A stretch of 64,000 bases of DNA from Strigamia acuminata (taxonomy: Eukaryota > Arthropoda > Chilopoda > Geophilomorpha > Linotaeniidae), in NCBI GenBank assembly GCA_949358305.1, contig OX442322.1, positions 4,216,001-4,280,000 of the forward strand. Reading direction: 5' to 3'. Of this stretch, positions 19,144 through 29,235 are shown one piece after another (positions within the stretch are counted from its first letter, which is position 1; each line of letters starts with the position of its first letter). Both the position numbers and the translations under genes were made by a program. Below the pieces are notes generated by a model, which worked only from the letters and a program-made list of their open reading frames with translations, made no database searches and was not told the origin of the DNA.

Positions 19144-19821
19144 ATGAATGTCATAAATTTTGACACGGGGCGTTTGGATAAATGTGATAAGTCGATTTTG
19201 CCGAAAAACATAAGATGCATCATGTGTGGCCCGGCCGAATGTGGGAAAACGAATCTGTTGCTAAACTTCCTGCACTCGTTACGGTTTGACAAGCTGATGG
19301 TGTTTTCTAAAACTTTATTTCAACCAAAATACGAGCGGTTAAGAGAGTTGTTCGAGGATCTAGAATCGGAATTGGGCGAACAGGTACCTCATTTCTTCCC
19401 GAGCAACGAAGATGTGCCGTCTCCCGAACAACTTTTTGATAAAACTGTGAACAAGTCTATTTTTGTGTTTGATGATGTGATGACCGACAAGCAACATAAT
19501 ATTGAGAAATATTTTGCCCAGGGCCGTCATAGTAACGTAGACTCTTTTTACTTGTGTCAGACTTATAGCCGAATCCCAAAACAGGTGATAAGAGACAATG
19601 CCAATTTAATAATCATGTTCAGACAAGACAAAAGAAACATGAAACACGTTTTTGACAACCATGTTGGAACGGACATGACGTACGTTCGATTCAGAGACGT
19701 GTGTAAGTCGTGTTGGGATGATGATACTTTCGGCTTTCTCACCATTGACAAGACCAAGTCTATGTCGAGCGGGAGATATAAAAATAAATTTTCCCCATTT
19801 TTAAAAAATGAACATGAATAA
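19144..19821 (+). CDS. ATP: Polinton genome-packaging ATPase (225 aa)
   Basis: This is an FtsK/HerA-class P-loop ATPase of the A32 type. Walker A is GPAECGKT (residues 29-36) and Walker B SIFVFDD (105-111). It is followed by a QTYSRIPKQVIRDNANLIIMF stretch typical of the sensor region, given here only in part. In Polinton-like viruses it pumps DNA into the capsid. It is intact, of normal family length and first in the rightward gene row. The next small ORF overlaps its last codons. Confidence 0.92.
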   Translation: MNVINFDTGRLDKCDKSILPKNIRCIMCGPAECGKTNLLLNFLHSLRFDKLMVFSKTLFQPKYERLRELFEDLESELGEQVPHFFPSNEDVPSPEQLFDKTVNKSIFVFDDVMTDKQHNIEKYFAQGRHSNVDSFYLCQTYSRIPKQVIRDNANLIIMFRQDKRNMKHVFDNHVGTDMTYVRFRDVCKSCWDDDTFGFLTIDKTKSMSSGRYKNKFSPFLKNEHE

Positions 19822-19987
19822 ACAGCAGCGTGGAAATTACGAGAAATTAAAACAGAGCTTGAAAAAAAAGTTTCTGCAAGATAAGTTAAACAGAGGATCC
19901 GAAGATGAAGCGCTCGGTGCATTCTTCAAACCGGTTACTACAGCATTGCATAGCCTGCCGCAGCAGCAGCAAGTATCTCCACCCTAA
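19808..19987 (+). CDS. small ORF overlapping the ATPase end (59 aa)
   Basis: ATG at 19808 lies 14 bases inside the ATPase gene in another frame, and the stop is at 19985-19987. It is basic at the start (NKQQRGNYEKLKQS) and ends in a QQQQ/proline tail. The overlap fits the tight spacing of this gene row. No family recognised. Confidence 0.5.
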   Translation: MNMNKQQRGNYEKLKQSLKKKFLQDKLNRGSEDEALGAFFKPVTTALHSLPQQQQVSPP

Positions 19988-19990
19988 CCC

Positions 19991-20945
19991 ATGTCTTTCA
20001 ATCCGTCACCTTCCACTACCGTTAAAAGCGAGCCTAAGAAGACAATGTCAAAAATGGATATAGAGACACCCGTCAGAAATTGGGAAAATGCATCCATTAA
20101 AGGACAGTTCTTACGCCAAAGCTTGTCCTCTAGTCATCGTGGAACTCCTCAAAGTTTAGTTGATCACGATGAAGCGAACAATACATCACTTCGAAGGAAG
20201 TGTGGAAGAAGAAGAAGCAAATCTTGGTGACGATGCTGATGCTGATGATGTTTCTGATAAATATCGCACGGAAGTACGTAGAAGTCTCGAATGGAAAAAG
20301 AAAGAAATAGATCCGGAAGACACGTATCTGCAATCTTTTATAAGTTATTATTCTGCAAATGCGGGTAATATAGACCGTGTATTTGGAATCAGATTTGATA
20401 CTAAAGACTTAAAATTTAAAATAGGAGTTGAAGAAGTTACATTTATCCAGGGTCATATTTCTGTAAGAAATAAAACATATAGATTCGATAAAGAATTAAA
20501 GGATTTCCTCTTGAACAAAATTCCAGCATTGGATCCATATCAGAATCAGAAGGCATTAAATAATTATGCCGACATTCTAATCAAAACTAAAGCATTATTT
20601 AGTCGTCATGATCCAGCAACTAATAGGCCAAAATCTTCTAAAGGAGAGAAGTATCTGAAAGTGATTAAACCAATTTGGCAACACTACAAAAAACATCAAG
20701 CACAATATCTACAATCGGGCCAAGGCATTACAAAAACGTTTCGTCCGCACAACTCCGTAGACTACAAGTATTACAATAACCCGTACGAATTAATAGACAG
20801 GCTGCGATTGTTGCATGCATCACGGGATGCTGGAAACCAGTCTCACGACAACGAAATTATAGAAATACTTATGGAACTAAAAGAGGAAAGAGTCCTCGAT
20901 AAAACCAAGTTTGAAAACATGCGTAAGAAAATTCTCACGAATTAA
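19991..20945 (+). CDS. DUF8207-like Polinton protein, possibly frameshifted near its N-terminus
   Basis: The main frame, 20160-20945 (261 aa), is acidic at the start (EGSVEEEEANLGDDADADD). It then has a core typical of Polinton/adintovirus proteins: a segment with RFDTKDLKFKIG, an ALNNYADILIKTKALF helix and KYLKVIKPIW. A disordered 79-residue frame (19991-20230) precedes it, overlaps it by 71 bases and ends where the acidic part begins. One gene starting at 19991 with a frameshift near 20160-20200 is as likely as two ORFs. Role unknown. Confidence 0.65.
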
Positions 20946-20954
20946 AAAAACAAC

Positions 20955-21686
20955 ATGTCTATTGTATTGAGTAGCACAAAGACCGATTTTCTCACCACAT
21001 TCTCGTCGCCTTTATTACTGGGCGAGGATGAATTTGAATTAGGATTAGTGAGTCTGGAGACTTTTAATTCAATGCCAAATATCACCGAGGAAAACAACGT
21101 ATTCGTGTATTCGATCGATAAAACGAAAACATTGCTAATCATTACTTTCCCATCCGGTAGTTACGAACTCGTCGACATTATCGCTCGATTACATACCGAG
21201 ATGAAAGCGAGAGGACATTGGGACCAAAACAGTGACCTACCGTTCATCGACATAAAAGAGAATATTAACACTTTATCTACGACGTTGACGATAAGTCAAA
21301 TGGAATATGCCGTAGATTTCACGCACGAGAATAACATGGCTCATTTATTCGGATTTGAAAAGCGTGAATATACAGCCAGAACCAGTGAGTCGGTCAATCC
21401 CGTTAACATTTTCCACATAAACACCATACTGGTGCACTGCGATTTAATTACCGATTCGTACTTGAACGGTGAAGCATCTCCGATTATTTACGCATTTTTT
21501 CCAAACGTTCCGGCCGGTTTCAAAATAGTCGAAATGCCGAATAACATACTGTACTTGCCGGTAAAAAATCAATCCAAAATTCACGAAGTCAGAATATGGT
21601 TGACCGATCAAGATAGTAAACCCATCGATCTCAGAGGGGAAGTTTTTACCGCGCGGTTCCATTTGAGAAGAAAAACGTCAGTTTAA
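20955..21686 (+). CDS. mCP: minor capsid (penton-like) protein, 243 aa
   Basis: ATG at 20955 follows the previous stop by 9 bases (A-rich leader). The sequence is beta-rich and its length fits a single jelly-roll: LGEDEFELGLVSLETFNSMP, a SGSYELVDI segment, a central MEYAVDF, and a C-terminal VRIWLTDQDSKPIDLRGE. This pattern is typical of Polinton penton proteins, which close the fivefold vertices. It lies two genes before the major capsid protein, as expected. The frame is intact. Confidence 0.8.
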   Translation: MSIVLSSTKTDFLTTFSSPLLLGEDEFELGLVSLETFNSMPNITEENNVFVYSIDKTKTLLIITFPSGSYELVDIIARLHTEMKARGHWDQNSDLPFIDIKENINTLSTTLTISQMEYAVDFTHENNMAHLFGFEKREYTARTSESVNPVNIFHINTILVHCDLITDSYLNGEASPIIYAFFPNVPAGFKIVEMPNNILYLPVKNQSKIHEVRIWLTDQDSKPIDLRGEVFTARFHLRRKTSV

Positions 21687-21695
21687 AAAAATAAG

Positions 21696-21851
21696 ATGCC
21701 GATTATATTTAAGAAAAAAAATATTACGACATATTATGTCGTCGCAAAAGAGAAGCCTACAATAGAGCCGGCTATGAGAGGCGGTGGCAATGTGGAAATG
21801 AAAGTAGCTTCACTTCGTCCCGATAATAAAGATTACATAAACTCTTTTTAA
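21696..21851 (+). CDS. 51-aa capsid-row protein with an adenain-type cleavage motif
   Basis: ATG at 21696 is 9 bases after the penton stop, in the same A-rich spacing as other genes of the row; the stop is at 21849-21851. The middle reads PAMRGGGNVEM. MRGG-G fits the adenain-type consensus (M/I/L)-x-G-x-G used in capsid maturation. It may be a small precursor cut by the element's protease. No homologue recognised by name. Confidence 0.55.
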   Translation: MPIIFKKKNITTYYVVAKEKPTIEPAMRGGGNVEMKVASLRPDNKDYINSF

Positions 21852-22110
21852 ATGAATTACTTGTAAATGAATTGAATTACACATTTAATATTTTCTATTA
21901 AATATTTACAAATAAATGAATTACATGTAAATGAATTGAATTACACATTTAATATTTTCTATTAAATATTGACAAATAAATGAATTACTTGTAAATGAAT
22001 TAAATTACTTGTAAATGAATTGAAATACACATTTAACATTTTCTATTAAATATTTACAAATAAATGAATTACTTGTAATTGTATATTTGTATATTTGTAT
22101 ATATATATAT
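21852..22110 (+). repeat. direct AT-rich repeats between capsid genes
   Basis: About four copies of a roughly 60-bp unit contain TGTAAATGAATTGAATTACA and CATTTAATATTTTCTATTAA. A (TA)n/TTTGTATA stretch follows. The motif is shared with the 25-bp array at 15301-15575. The repeats push the capsid start away from its neighbours, unlike the tight spacing elsewhere in the row. Confidence 0.8.
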
Positions 22111-22130
22111 ATATATTTCGTAATTAAAAA

Positions 22131-23462
22131 ATAGCAACCACGCAAGTCGCCGAAAATTATTTAGACGTCGAACAACCGTTCGTCATCGACGAATCTGTAA
22201 ATGCATACAGATATCACGAGTATCACCCGATTATTGGGACAAATTTGAATAACGTGAACTCTGAAATTCGACTAATCATACAGAACGAAGATATCTGGAC
22301 ACACCCCCATAAAAGTTACGTATGCGTAATGGGGCAGTTGACAAAGAATGATGGAACGGAATATGCGTCGGAGGGAAAAGACACCGATGATGCGGCAACG
22401 CTAGTGAATAATTTCATGCCTTTTCTCTTCAGCAACCTGAAATATCACATCGGAGATAAACTAATCGACGAGATTAATTATCCAGGCTATGCCACCACTA
22501 TGAAAGGCGCTTTGTCGTATCACAATCGCCAAAACGCAATCGAAAATATGGGCTGGTTACCCGACCACAAGTCCGGCAAATCGGTGGATCTCGACAATCC
22601 CGGATTTGAGTCACGGCGCAGGTTATACAACTTGCTGCCAAAAAAACACGGTACCTTTTCATTGTTAGTGCCACTGACCCATCTGATGGGATTCTTTGAA
22701 GACTACAACAAAGTCATTTACGGCGCAAAACAAGTTTTAACTTTGATGAGAACGCATAACGACGATGCCATTTTTAAAGCCGCAAATAAAACTGTGGCTG
22801 GAGCCCAAGTAGCCATACCCGAAGGTAAAATAGTTCTCCAACAATTATATTGGTTAATGCCGCACGTGATTCCATCCGACGTGCAAAAGAGTCGTCTGCT
22901 CGCAGCCATGGATAGAGGTGTGAATATTCCCTTAGCGTTCCGTTATTGGTCGTTCGAAATGTCAGACTTGCCCCAAACCACGGAGCATGCCTGGCGAGTG
23001 GTAACCACTAGCACTTCCGAAAAACCGCGGTACATCATCGTCGGATTTCAGACCGATAAAAGAAACGACCAAACCAAAAATACGGCAATATTTGACACCG
23101 TTAAAGTCAACGAAGTTCACGCTTACCTGAACTCCGAGCGGTACCCCTATTTAGACTCGAACGAGAACTTTGAAAATAGCAATTTCAGTAGGTTTCTAGA
23201 ATCGTGCATCCAATTTAGGAAAGATTATTACGGCGCATCTGATATAATGTTAAACGCGTGGGATTATGCGAAACTTTACCCGCTGATTGTGATTGATTGC
23301 TCGAAACAGAGCGAGAGGCTGAAAACTGGCATAATCGACGTGCAAATAAAAATGAAATTTGAAACGGCAGTCCCGGCCAATACTAAAGCTTACGCTTTGA
23401 TAATAGGCGACAGGTTGATGAATATGAAATTGGACAAAGGCAAAATCGAAGTGTTATATTAA
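22131..23462 (+). CDS. MCP: major capsid protein, double jelly-roll type (start codon reads ATA)
   Basis: The frame is open from just after a stop at 22125-22127. Matching sequence starts at ATA (22131), preceded by the A run typical of other starts here, so ATG probably became ATA. The next in-frame codons that could start are TTG 22245 or internal ATGs. The N-terminal YHEYHPIIGTNLNN, the DIWTHPHKSYVCVMGQL strand, the MGFFEDYNKVIYGAKQVL segment and the AYALIIGDRLMN end are typical of Polinton MCPs. It would form the hexamers of the shell. Otherwise the frame is intact, about 443 codons. Confidence 0.85.
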   Translation: MATTQVAENYLDVEQPFVIDESVNAYRYHEYHPIIGTNLNNVNSEIRLIIQNEDIWTHPHKSYVCVMGQLTKNDGTEYASEGKDTDDAATLVNNFMPFLFSNLKYHIGDKLIDEINYPGYATTMKGALSYHNRQNAIENMGWLPDHKSGKSVDLDNPGFESRRRLYNLLPKKHGTFSLLVPLTHLMGFFEDYNKVIYGAKQVLTLMRTHNDDAIFKAANKTVAGAQVAIPEGKIVLQQLYWLMPHVIPSDVQKSRLLAAMDRGVNIPLAFRYWSFEMSDLPQTTEHAWRVVTTSTSEKPRYIIVGFQTDKRNDQTKNTAIFDTVKVNEVHAYLNSERYPYLDSNENFENSNFSRFLESCIQFRKDYYGASDIMLNAWDYAKLYPLIVIDCSKQSERLKTGIIDVQIKMKFETAVPANTKAYALIIGDRLMNMKLDKGKIEVLY

Positions 23463-23486
23463 AGTTATAAAAAAATAAGAGATGTA

Positions 23487-23491
23487 TAAAA
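23487..23491. other. target-site duplication of copia C, left copy (TAAAA)
   Basis: TAAAA precedes the 5' LTR and recurs at 28850-28854 right after the 3' LTR. Confidence 0.9.
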
Positions 23492-23929
23492 TGTTGGAAA
23501 ATAGATGTTTTCATTTGGTTTGAGTATTTGATTGTGTCTTCTTTAGCCTGTTGTTTTGTTATTTTGGATTTAGGTTAATTATCTATTTATGTTAACTAGT
23601 GTTTGGAAACTCCTAAATACCTAGTATATTTAGTGTGTTAATGTGTGTATCATTTGTAATAGCATTTGTTTTGTTTTGTAGCATTAATCTCATTTTATAA
23701 CTTGTATGCCATGAGATTTATTCTGTATGCATTGTATGATAACATTTGTTCTATTTTTAGGCACATGAGTTAACTTTGTAGACTCATGTGTCATTCATGT
23801 GTCACTCTTATGTCAGATGTCATGGGACAAGGTTGTCCCAGGGTTTAGTTGAATAAAAGATGGCTGCTTTTAGTATTAATGGATTCCAACTCATTCCAAC
23901 TCACCAACCAGGTCAAATATTTCCCAACA
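23492..23929 (+). repeat. copia C 5' LTR (438 bp)
   Basis: TGTTGGAAAATAG...TTCCCAACA, with no difference seen from 28412-28849. GAATAAAAG lies near its 3' end. Confidence 0.93.
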
Positions 23930-23940
23930 TGGTAGCAGAG
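23930..23940 (+). other. copia C primer binding site, initiator tRNA-Met 3' end
   Basis: TGGTAGCAGAG abuts the LTR and complements the 3' end (CTCTGCTACCA) of initiator tRNA-Met. This is standard 3'-end priming, unlike the half-tRNA priming of copias A, D, F and G. Confidence 0.85.
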
Positions 23941-25287
23941 GGTGGTTGTTGGTGAGTTTTAGGCAGTTTTAAGTGCCAAATTCGGAATCAGCGGCCATTT
24001 TTACTCCTGGTACGTCAAGGACAAGGCCCAAGGACGTTCGGTTCGGGCGCACGGCAACCGCGAATTACGAGGCGGAATTGGCGCACATTTTCCCGAGATT
24101 GTACGGCAGTGCAGCCGCCGACGAGAGGCAGCAACCCGAAGCAAATTCGGCGCCCTTTTGTGGGAAATTGCGGCCATTATTCGTGTAAAACGAAGGACGG
24201 ACAGCCGAAAACATGGGAAACAGTTTAGGACATTGTATGTAAGTGATAAGAAAGACTTACTTACCTTTGTTTGTGTTTTTCCATTTGCGGCGATCGTTAT
24301 TTCCGTGTTCGGAATCGACGGACATCGCCATAACGCCGGGCGGACGCGCGAAGCAAATTCGCGGCATCGCGGATCGTCGAGTTGACGTCGCCGTGCAGTG
24401 CAGCCAACTACGGGGTCGGCGGACCCGAAATCGTTCGTTTTGTGCAGTTTTGGGACGATTTTCGACGTGAAAAGGACAACGCCAGTGTTAATAAGGGTGA
24501 AGTACACATATTTTCGTTAAGATATTCCTTATTAAGCAGTAGGAAACTGCCGGAACACGTGGATTTGTTCTTCATAAACGATATCGCTTTTTCGAAAATC
24601 CAAAATGGCGCCGCCCATGCCAAGCTGGTGAAAACCAAAGAGATTCGTCGCCAGCTGGAATTTGGATTATTCCAGCGTGGAATAACGTCAGGTAGACGTT
24701 CTACGAATCGGCAGCAAACGTTTCAGCGACGTTTCGGGATTTTTGGCGAACATTACGAGATTTTTGGACGCGTTTCGTGCTACGGGCACAAACGCATCGC
24801 GGATTTGCACGTAAAGTGTATCTGCGCAACGAAGGGACTGGTTAAGTCTTGTGCCAGGTGCACAAGTGAATTGCATCGGATCCAAGCGACTTTTCAGCGA
24901 CGTCCACGTGGGATTTTGCGACGCAAAAATCCCGCAAAGAAGACAACTTGCCAACAAGTGTTATTGTTTATTTGGGTCGTGAAACTTTGTATAGTTATAA
25001 GTTTTTGTTTTGGGGTCCCTTTGTTTGTTCCTTGCCCTTTACTCAGTCGAGTAGCAAGGTCCTATTTCCTCACAGGCTATTTCTGGCCACCAAGTGTCCC
25101 GCGAGCCCAGGAGCACCGGTCGGAACTTGGGAAATACTGTGGTGGAGTTTTTCATCTCACTTAGTGAGATAAGTGCAGGGTGGATTGTGATTTTTCTCCT
25201 TCATTTTGGTTGGGGAAAATCAGTGTTATTGTGTTTTCAAAGTGGAAAAGTGTATTTTTCGTGAAAGTGCTACAAATAATTGAAACA
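23941..25287 (+). other. copia C long leader with an uncertain ORF
   Basis: This leader is about 1.35 kb. An open frame at 24382-25164 (260 codons) has no family signature and odd composition, and is probably chance. CCAAAATGGCGCCGCCC near 24600 resembles the ATGGCGGC motif of other copia leaders here. Confidence 0.45.
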
Positions 25288-26140
25288 ATGTGTTTTGTGC
25301 CATCACTAAATTTATTAGTGAGTTTGGTGTGGTTGTGTGGCTCAAGTTTTGTGCACACAGTACTTTGTGCAGCAAGAATGTCTGTAACAGACAATGTGAA
25401 TGCGCGCAACAAACAAACAGTGGATAATGCACACAAAGCACAGTTGAAGAGGGAAACACAGGAACAGAATGTCTTTAACGGACAAACAGTGCTTAACGCA
25501 CTTGATGAACAATTTGAAAAGGAAATTAGTGTTTTTAACAAACACATTGATGTTTTGAAAGTTGATGATTTGAAATTGAATTCTGATTTGAATGAAACTG
25601 TATTATTACTAACCCATTTAATTTATAAGAGCGCATTAACACATGACATTGCAGTTTTGGCAGGGGCCATTAATGATCTAATTTTAGCGATTAGCAAAAT
25701 GCGTGTGCATAAGGATGAAGCAAATGGGGTTAGCAATAACAAAGTGCCGGGCACTGGTGACATAAATCAGGACATTAAAGTGGTTGATTCAAATGGGATT
25801 TCGGATACCACTGATGATTTGAGCGTGACCTCAAATAATAGTGAACACATAGAAACCCAACATAGACACGGGAGTTCTGAATATTTGAACAAGGTTCAAG
25901 TTAGAAATGGGAATAGGAAATTGGATTGTACAGCCACAGTTAAAAGTGGTAACCCCTTTAATTCTGTTAAAAGAAACATAGAAATTAGGCCTAAATTAAC
26001 AGAAATAGAACATTCAAACAGGGTTTGGAATGAAAAGAGAGAGGGGGACCCAAATAGTATGAAAAAGGGTTTTGTGAGCAATAGGAAATTGCATGATACA
26101 ATCATAATTAAGGGAAGTGATCTGCCAAAGGGGATTTCAG
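25288..26140 (+). CDS. copia C first coding part, Gag-like position, family unknown
   Basis: ATG candidates are 25288 (followed by a hydrophobic stretch LLVSLVWLCGSSFVHTVLCA) and 25378 (MSVTDNVNAR). The product is helical and charged (LDEQFEKEISVFNKHIDVLK, then LLTHLIYKSA), then hydrophilic and disordered. No zinc knuckle or protease motif is seen. The frame enters the LINE fragment near 26140; before that insertion it may have been continuous with the 26534-28285 frame. It sits where Gag would be, which is my only reason for that label. Confidence 0.5.
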
Positions 26141-26498
26141 GGAGATGCTCTCCGCGACCCTGCTCATCCCGCACATTTCATCACCAACCAATACCACCCG
26201 GAGGCCTTCGTTCGCACCACTCGTAGACACATGTTTGAACCTGCCACGCATATCACTGCATATTTGTCGAAATCGTACCCATTTCGTTGTTTCTCGTCTT
26301 GGAACAATCTCCCCATCGAGCTTCGTTCCTCTGCCCTTGAATGTTCGTCAGCTATGTGTGCGTCTCATTGCCGCCATTTCCATCGGCGTCTACATCGTCA
26401 CTTATTATCGGTTCAATAATCATTGTATCATTGTATCATTGTATCATTGTATCATACTTGTGTCTCATTTCTTTTTACTCCTTTGGAGTGCGATCAAA

Positions 26499-26529
<31 letters not shown>

Positions 26530-26531
26530 AT
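26141..26531 (+). mobile_element. 5'-truncated LINE (non-LTR retrotransposon) tail
   Basis: The frame from about 26141 to 26419 reads like the extreme C-terminus of a LINE reverse transcriptase protein (ITNQYHPEAFVR, then SYPFRCFSSWNNLP). A repeated ATTGTATC block and an (AAATA)n tail to 26531 follow. Most of the element is missing, as is usual for LINE insertions. Target duplications were not clear. Confidence 0.72.
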
Positions 26532-26533
26532 AC

Positions 26534-28285
26534 TTAAGTGACCGGAAGTCAAGTATTTCAGCGGCTGTTAAGAGTAATGATCACTTAGATTCTGGCATTA
26601 GAAACCAGAAAGAGAAATTCAACAAGGACAGGGTCCTTCCATTCCCATTATGGCATACCCGGATGGGGTATTTGAATAAAGAAAGCATTTATGCTATGAA
26701 TGGGTCAACAGATGTTTTTGGTGTCCAATTGGCGGATAATGGAACCGCCCCTATAACGGGAAAGCTTGGAAAGATGAATATAACAGATGGGACTTCAGAT
26801 TTAGTATATCTGAGCATTTGGAGAGTCCCACATACAGAGAATGAGAAATATATCATCTTTATTGATGCCCATTCGGAATATATTTGGTTAAGAAGGCTAG
26901 CGAAAAGTATTCTGTGTGAATTCCAGGAATGGCTGTCGGAAATTGGACACACAACTGTAAAGGTTGTTAGAAGAATAAGATTAGGTCCTGGAATAAACGA
27001 TTTGCAAGATGAATGGGTTAAATTCACTGAGTGTAGGGGAATTGAAATTGATAATGGGAAATTTGGCGATTTAGATCTCACTTCCATCATTGAAAAGGTA
27101 AACATAGACATCTTAGAGGGGGTGAGAATATTGATTTTAGAGAATAAATTCCTCAACAATTTGTGGTTGGAACTTGCCAACACAATGGTTTATTTACGGA
27201 ATAGAGCCCCCAGGATTAATCTGAATTGGAAATCACCATACAACTTATTGTATGACCGATGTATTTCTGTACGGCATCTTAGATGCATTGGATCAAGAGT
27301 CAGGGTTTCCCATATTAGTAATAAGAAGAAATACTTCTGGGTGGGGGCCTTAGTAGGATATTCGAAATTTAGTAGAAAATATCGGGTCTGGGACCCAAGA
27401 AGAAATAGAGTTTTTCAAACGAATAATGTTAAGATACATGAGTGGAATAATTGGCAAGAGGGGGAAATAAAACCCTCTCTGGAATTTACCAAAGCAGATA
27501 GTTGCATGGAGAGTTTGAAAGTTGAAATTCCATTGAAGGTTAAGGTGCCAATATTCCCTCAACAAGAAGCCCCCTCATCATTAGGATTGGTAGAATTTGA
27601 AAATCTCCCATTGTCACTAGGTAAAGAAGTTGACATTAATGAGTGTAGAAGTATTGAGCACAAGAGGGAACAAATGGAAATGGTTGAATTAAATCAATGT
27701 GATCCTTCAACGCCACAGGTCGATTATAAAGTGGAAACAGTCCTTGAACATGACCACACTTGCGATTCACCACGGGGTGAACCATGCTCTTTAAGATTTT
27801 CCCCAACACCATTGATTGACATTGGTGGACAATATATTGAAATAGAGGGGGAATTTAAGAAGACAAAGAAATCCAAAAGGAGAAAGAAAAAGATAAAGAT
27901 GAAAACGAATGATAATGGTGAAAACATTAACATTTTAGCAACGGAAGTTGATGAGTATCAGTCAAATTCTATTACGGATTTATTGCTGGATGTTGGTGGA
28001 TCGAGTCATTTTAAGGACCTTGACATGTCCGGTTGGTATAGACAATCCACCATTCAAGAATTAGGAGATAAAAAATATGACATTAGCGTCCATTATGTGT
28101 CACCATATGGAGATCGATTGTTGTGTATCGAGGAAGTGATAATATGGTGTCGTGATAATGGGTTTAAGCTGAATGAATTTTTATTTGATTTCGAAAATGA
28201 AACACCGATATCTCCAGCATATCCCGTAGCAACCAATTGTATAGATTATTTTGGCAAGGTCGTGGAGGAATTTGATGACTGGTAA
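26534..28285 (+). CDS. copia C integrase-like ORF lacking DDE residues and RT
   Basis: The frame opens after the LINE tail. LPFPLWHTRMGYLN resembles the GAG_pre-integrase motif (LWH-R-GH). Integrase landmarks follow: YIIFIDAHSEYIWLRRL, WLELANTMVYLRNRAP, SPYNLLYDR and WVGALVGYSKFSRKYRVWD. The first Asp (usually D-x-x-GP) and second Asp (usually TDNG-EF) are replaced, the latter by VVRRIRLGPGIN. The frame then holds a Lys-rich region (KKSKRRKKKIKMK) and an unknown C-terminus to a stop at 28283-28285, with no RT or RNase H. The long open frame despite lost catalysis suggests a structural role, or recent decay. Confidence 0.7.
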   Translation, partial: LSDRKSSISAAVKSNDHLDSGIRNQKEKFNKDRVLPFPLWHTRMGYLNKESIYAMNGSTDVFGVQLADNGTAPITGKLGKMNITDGTSDLVYLSIWRVPHTENEKYIIFIDAHSEYIWLRRLAKSILCEFQEWLSEIGHTTVKVVRRIRLGPGINDLQDEWVKFTECRGIEIDNGKFGDLDLTSIIEKVNIDILEGVRILILENKFLNNLWLELANTMVYLRNRAPRINLNWKSPYNLLYDRCISVRHLRCIGSRVRVSHISNKKKYFWVGALVGYSKFSRKYRVWDPRRNRVFQTNNVKIHEWNNWQEGEIKPSLEFTKADSCMESLKVEIPLKVKVPIFPQQEAPSSLGLVEFENLPLSLGKEVDINECRSIEHKREQMEMVELNQCDPSTPQVDYKVETVLEHDHTCDSPRGEPCSLRFSPTPLIDIGGQYIEIEGEFKKTKKSKRRKKKIKMKTNDNGENINILATEVDEYQSNSITDLLLDVGGSSHFKDLDMSGWYRQSTIQELGDKKYDISVHYVSPYGDRLLCIEEVIIWCRDNGFKLNEFLFDFENETPISPAYPVATNCIDYFGKVVEEFDDW

Positions 28286-28411
28286 AAATAATTGATTAAA
28301 GGGGGAATAATGGAGATTTCACTTCAAAGTCAACGATAATAATTTATGTAATCATTATACTTTAGTAAGCTTGATTAGGACACATAGTCAAATAGTCAAA
28401 CAGAGGGGGTG

Positions 28412-28849
28412 TGTTGGAAAATAGATGTTTTCATTTGGTTTGAGTATTTGATTGTGTCTTCTTTAGCCTGTTGTTTTGTTATTTTGGATTTAGGTTAATT
28501 ATCTATTTATGTTAACTAGTGTTTGGAAACTCCTAAATACCTAGTATATTTAGTGTGTTAATGTGTGTATCATTTGTAATAGCATTTGTTTTGTTTTGTA
28601 GCATTAATCTCATTTTATAACTTGTATGCCATGAGATTTATTCTGTATGCATTGTATGATAACATTTGTTCTATTTTTAGGCACATGAGTTAACTTTGTA
28701 GACTCATGTGTCATTCATGTGTCACTCTTATGTCAGATGTCATGGGACAAGGTTGTCCCAGGGTTTAGTTGAATAAAAGATGGCTGCTTTTAGTATTAAT
28801 GGATTCCAACTCATTCCAACTCACCAACCAGGTCAAATATTTCCCAACA
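28412..28849 (+). repeat. copia C 3' LTR (438 bp)
   Basis: No difference seen from 23492-23929; followed by TAAAA and then Polinton sequence. Confidence 0.93.
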
Positions 28850-29235
28850 TAAAATACATAAGGTAGCGTTAACCCCCAATCAGCAACGAAAGGTATCCAA
28901 ATCCATCAAAAAAAGGATACCCTTACATTTAAGATTGAAGTATAAACAACTGAACGGCAATCATGGCTTGTCTCTTAGACAAACTGGTGGATTCTTTCCA
29001 TTGCTGCTTCCATTATTGGGGGCATTGGGTGGACTGGCTGGAGGTGCGGCAGGCATCGCTAAAGCCGTAGACTCGGCAAAAACAAATAAGGAAATGGTCG
29101 ATGAAGCCAAGCGCCACAATTTAGCCACTGAAGGCAAAGGTCTACGACAGTCGTTAAAAAAAAAATTACGGATTCGCAAAACTGGAAAAGGTTTCTACTT
29201 GAAACCGTACGGCTCGTCGGCAGCGGGAAAGATGG

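Larger units (their letters stand above)
23492..28849 (+). mobile_element. copia C, non-autonomous copia-like LTR element without reverse transcriptase
   Basis: Two 438-bp LTRs read the same throughout, with 5-bp TSD TAAAA, a primer site at 23930 and a polypurine tract CAGAGGGGGTG just before 28412. The interior has a 1.36-kb leader and a long coding region with a pre-integrase-like and integrase-like part, but no RT or RNase H. It must have moved using enzymes made by another element. Confidence 0.85.

Noticed and set aside
24382-25164. 260-codon ORF in the copia C leader as a real gene
   Set aside because: No motif, unusual composition and position in a leader with other short ORFs; kept only as a note in the leader entry.
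25288-25380. Signal peptide and possible Env function of the first copia C ORF
   Set aside because: The hydrophobic stretch is bypassed by a later ATG (25378), and nothing after it looks like a glycoprotein or membrane anchor.
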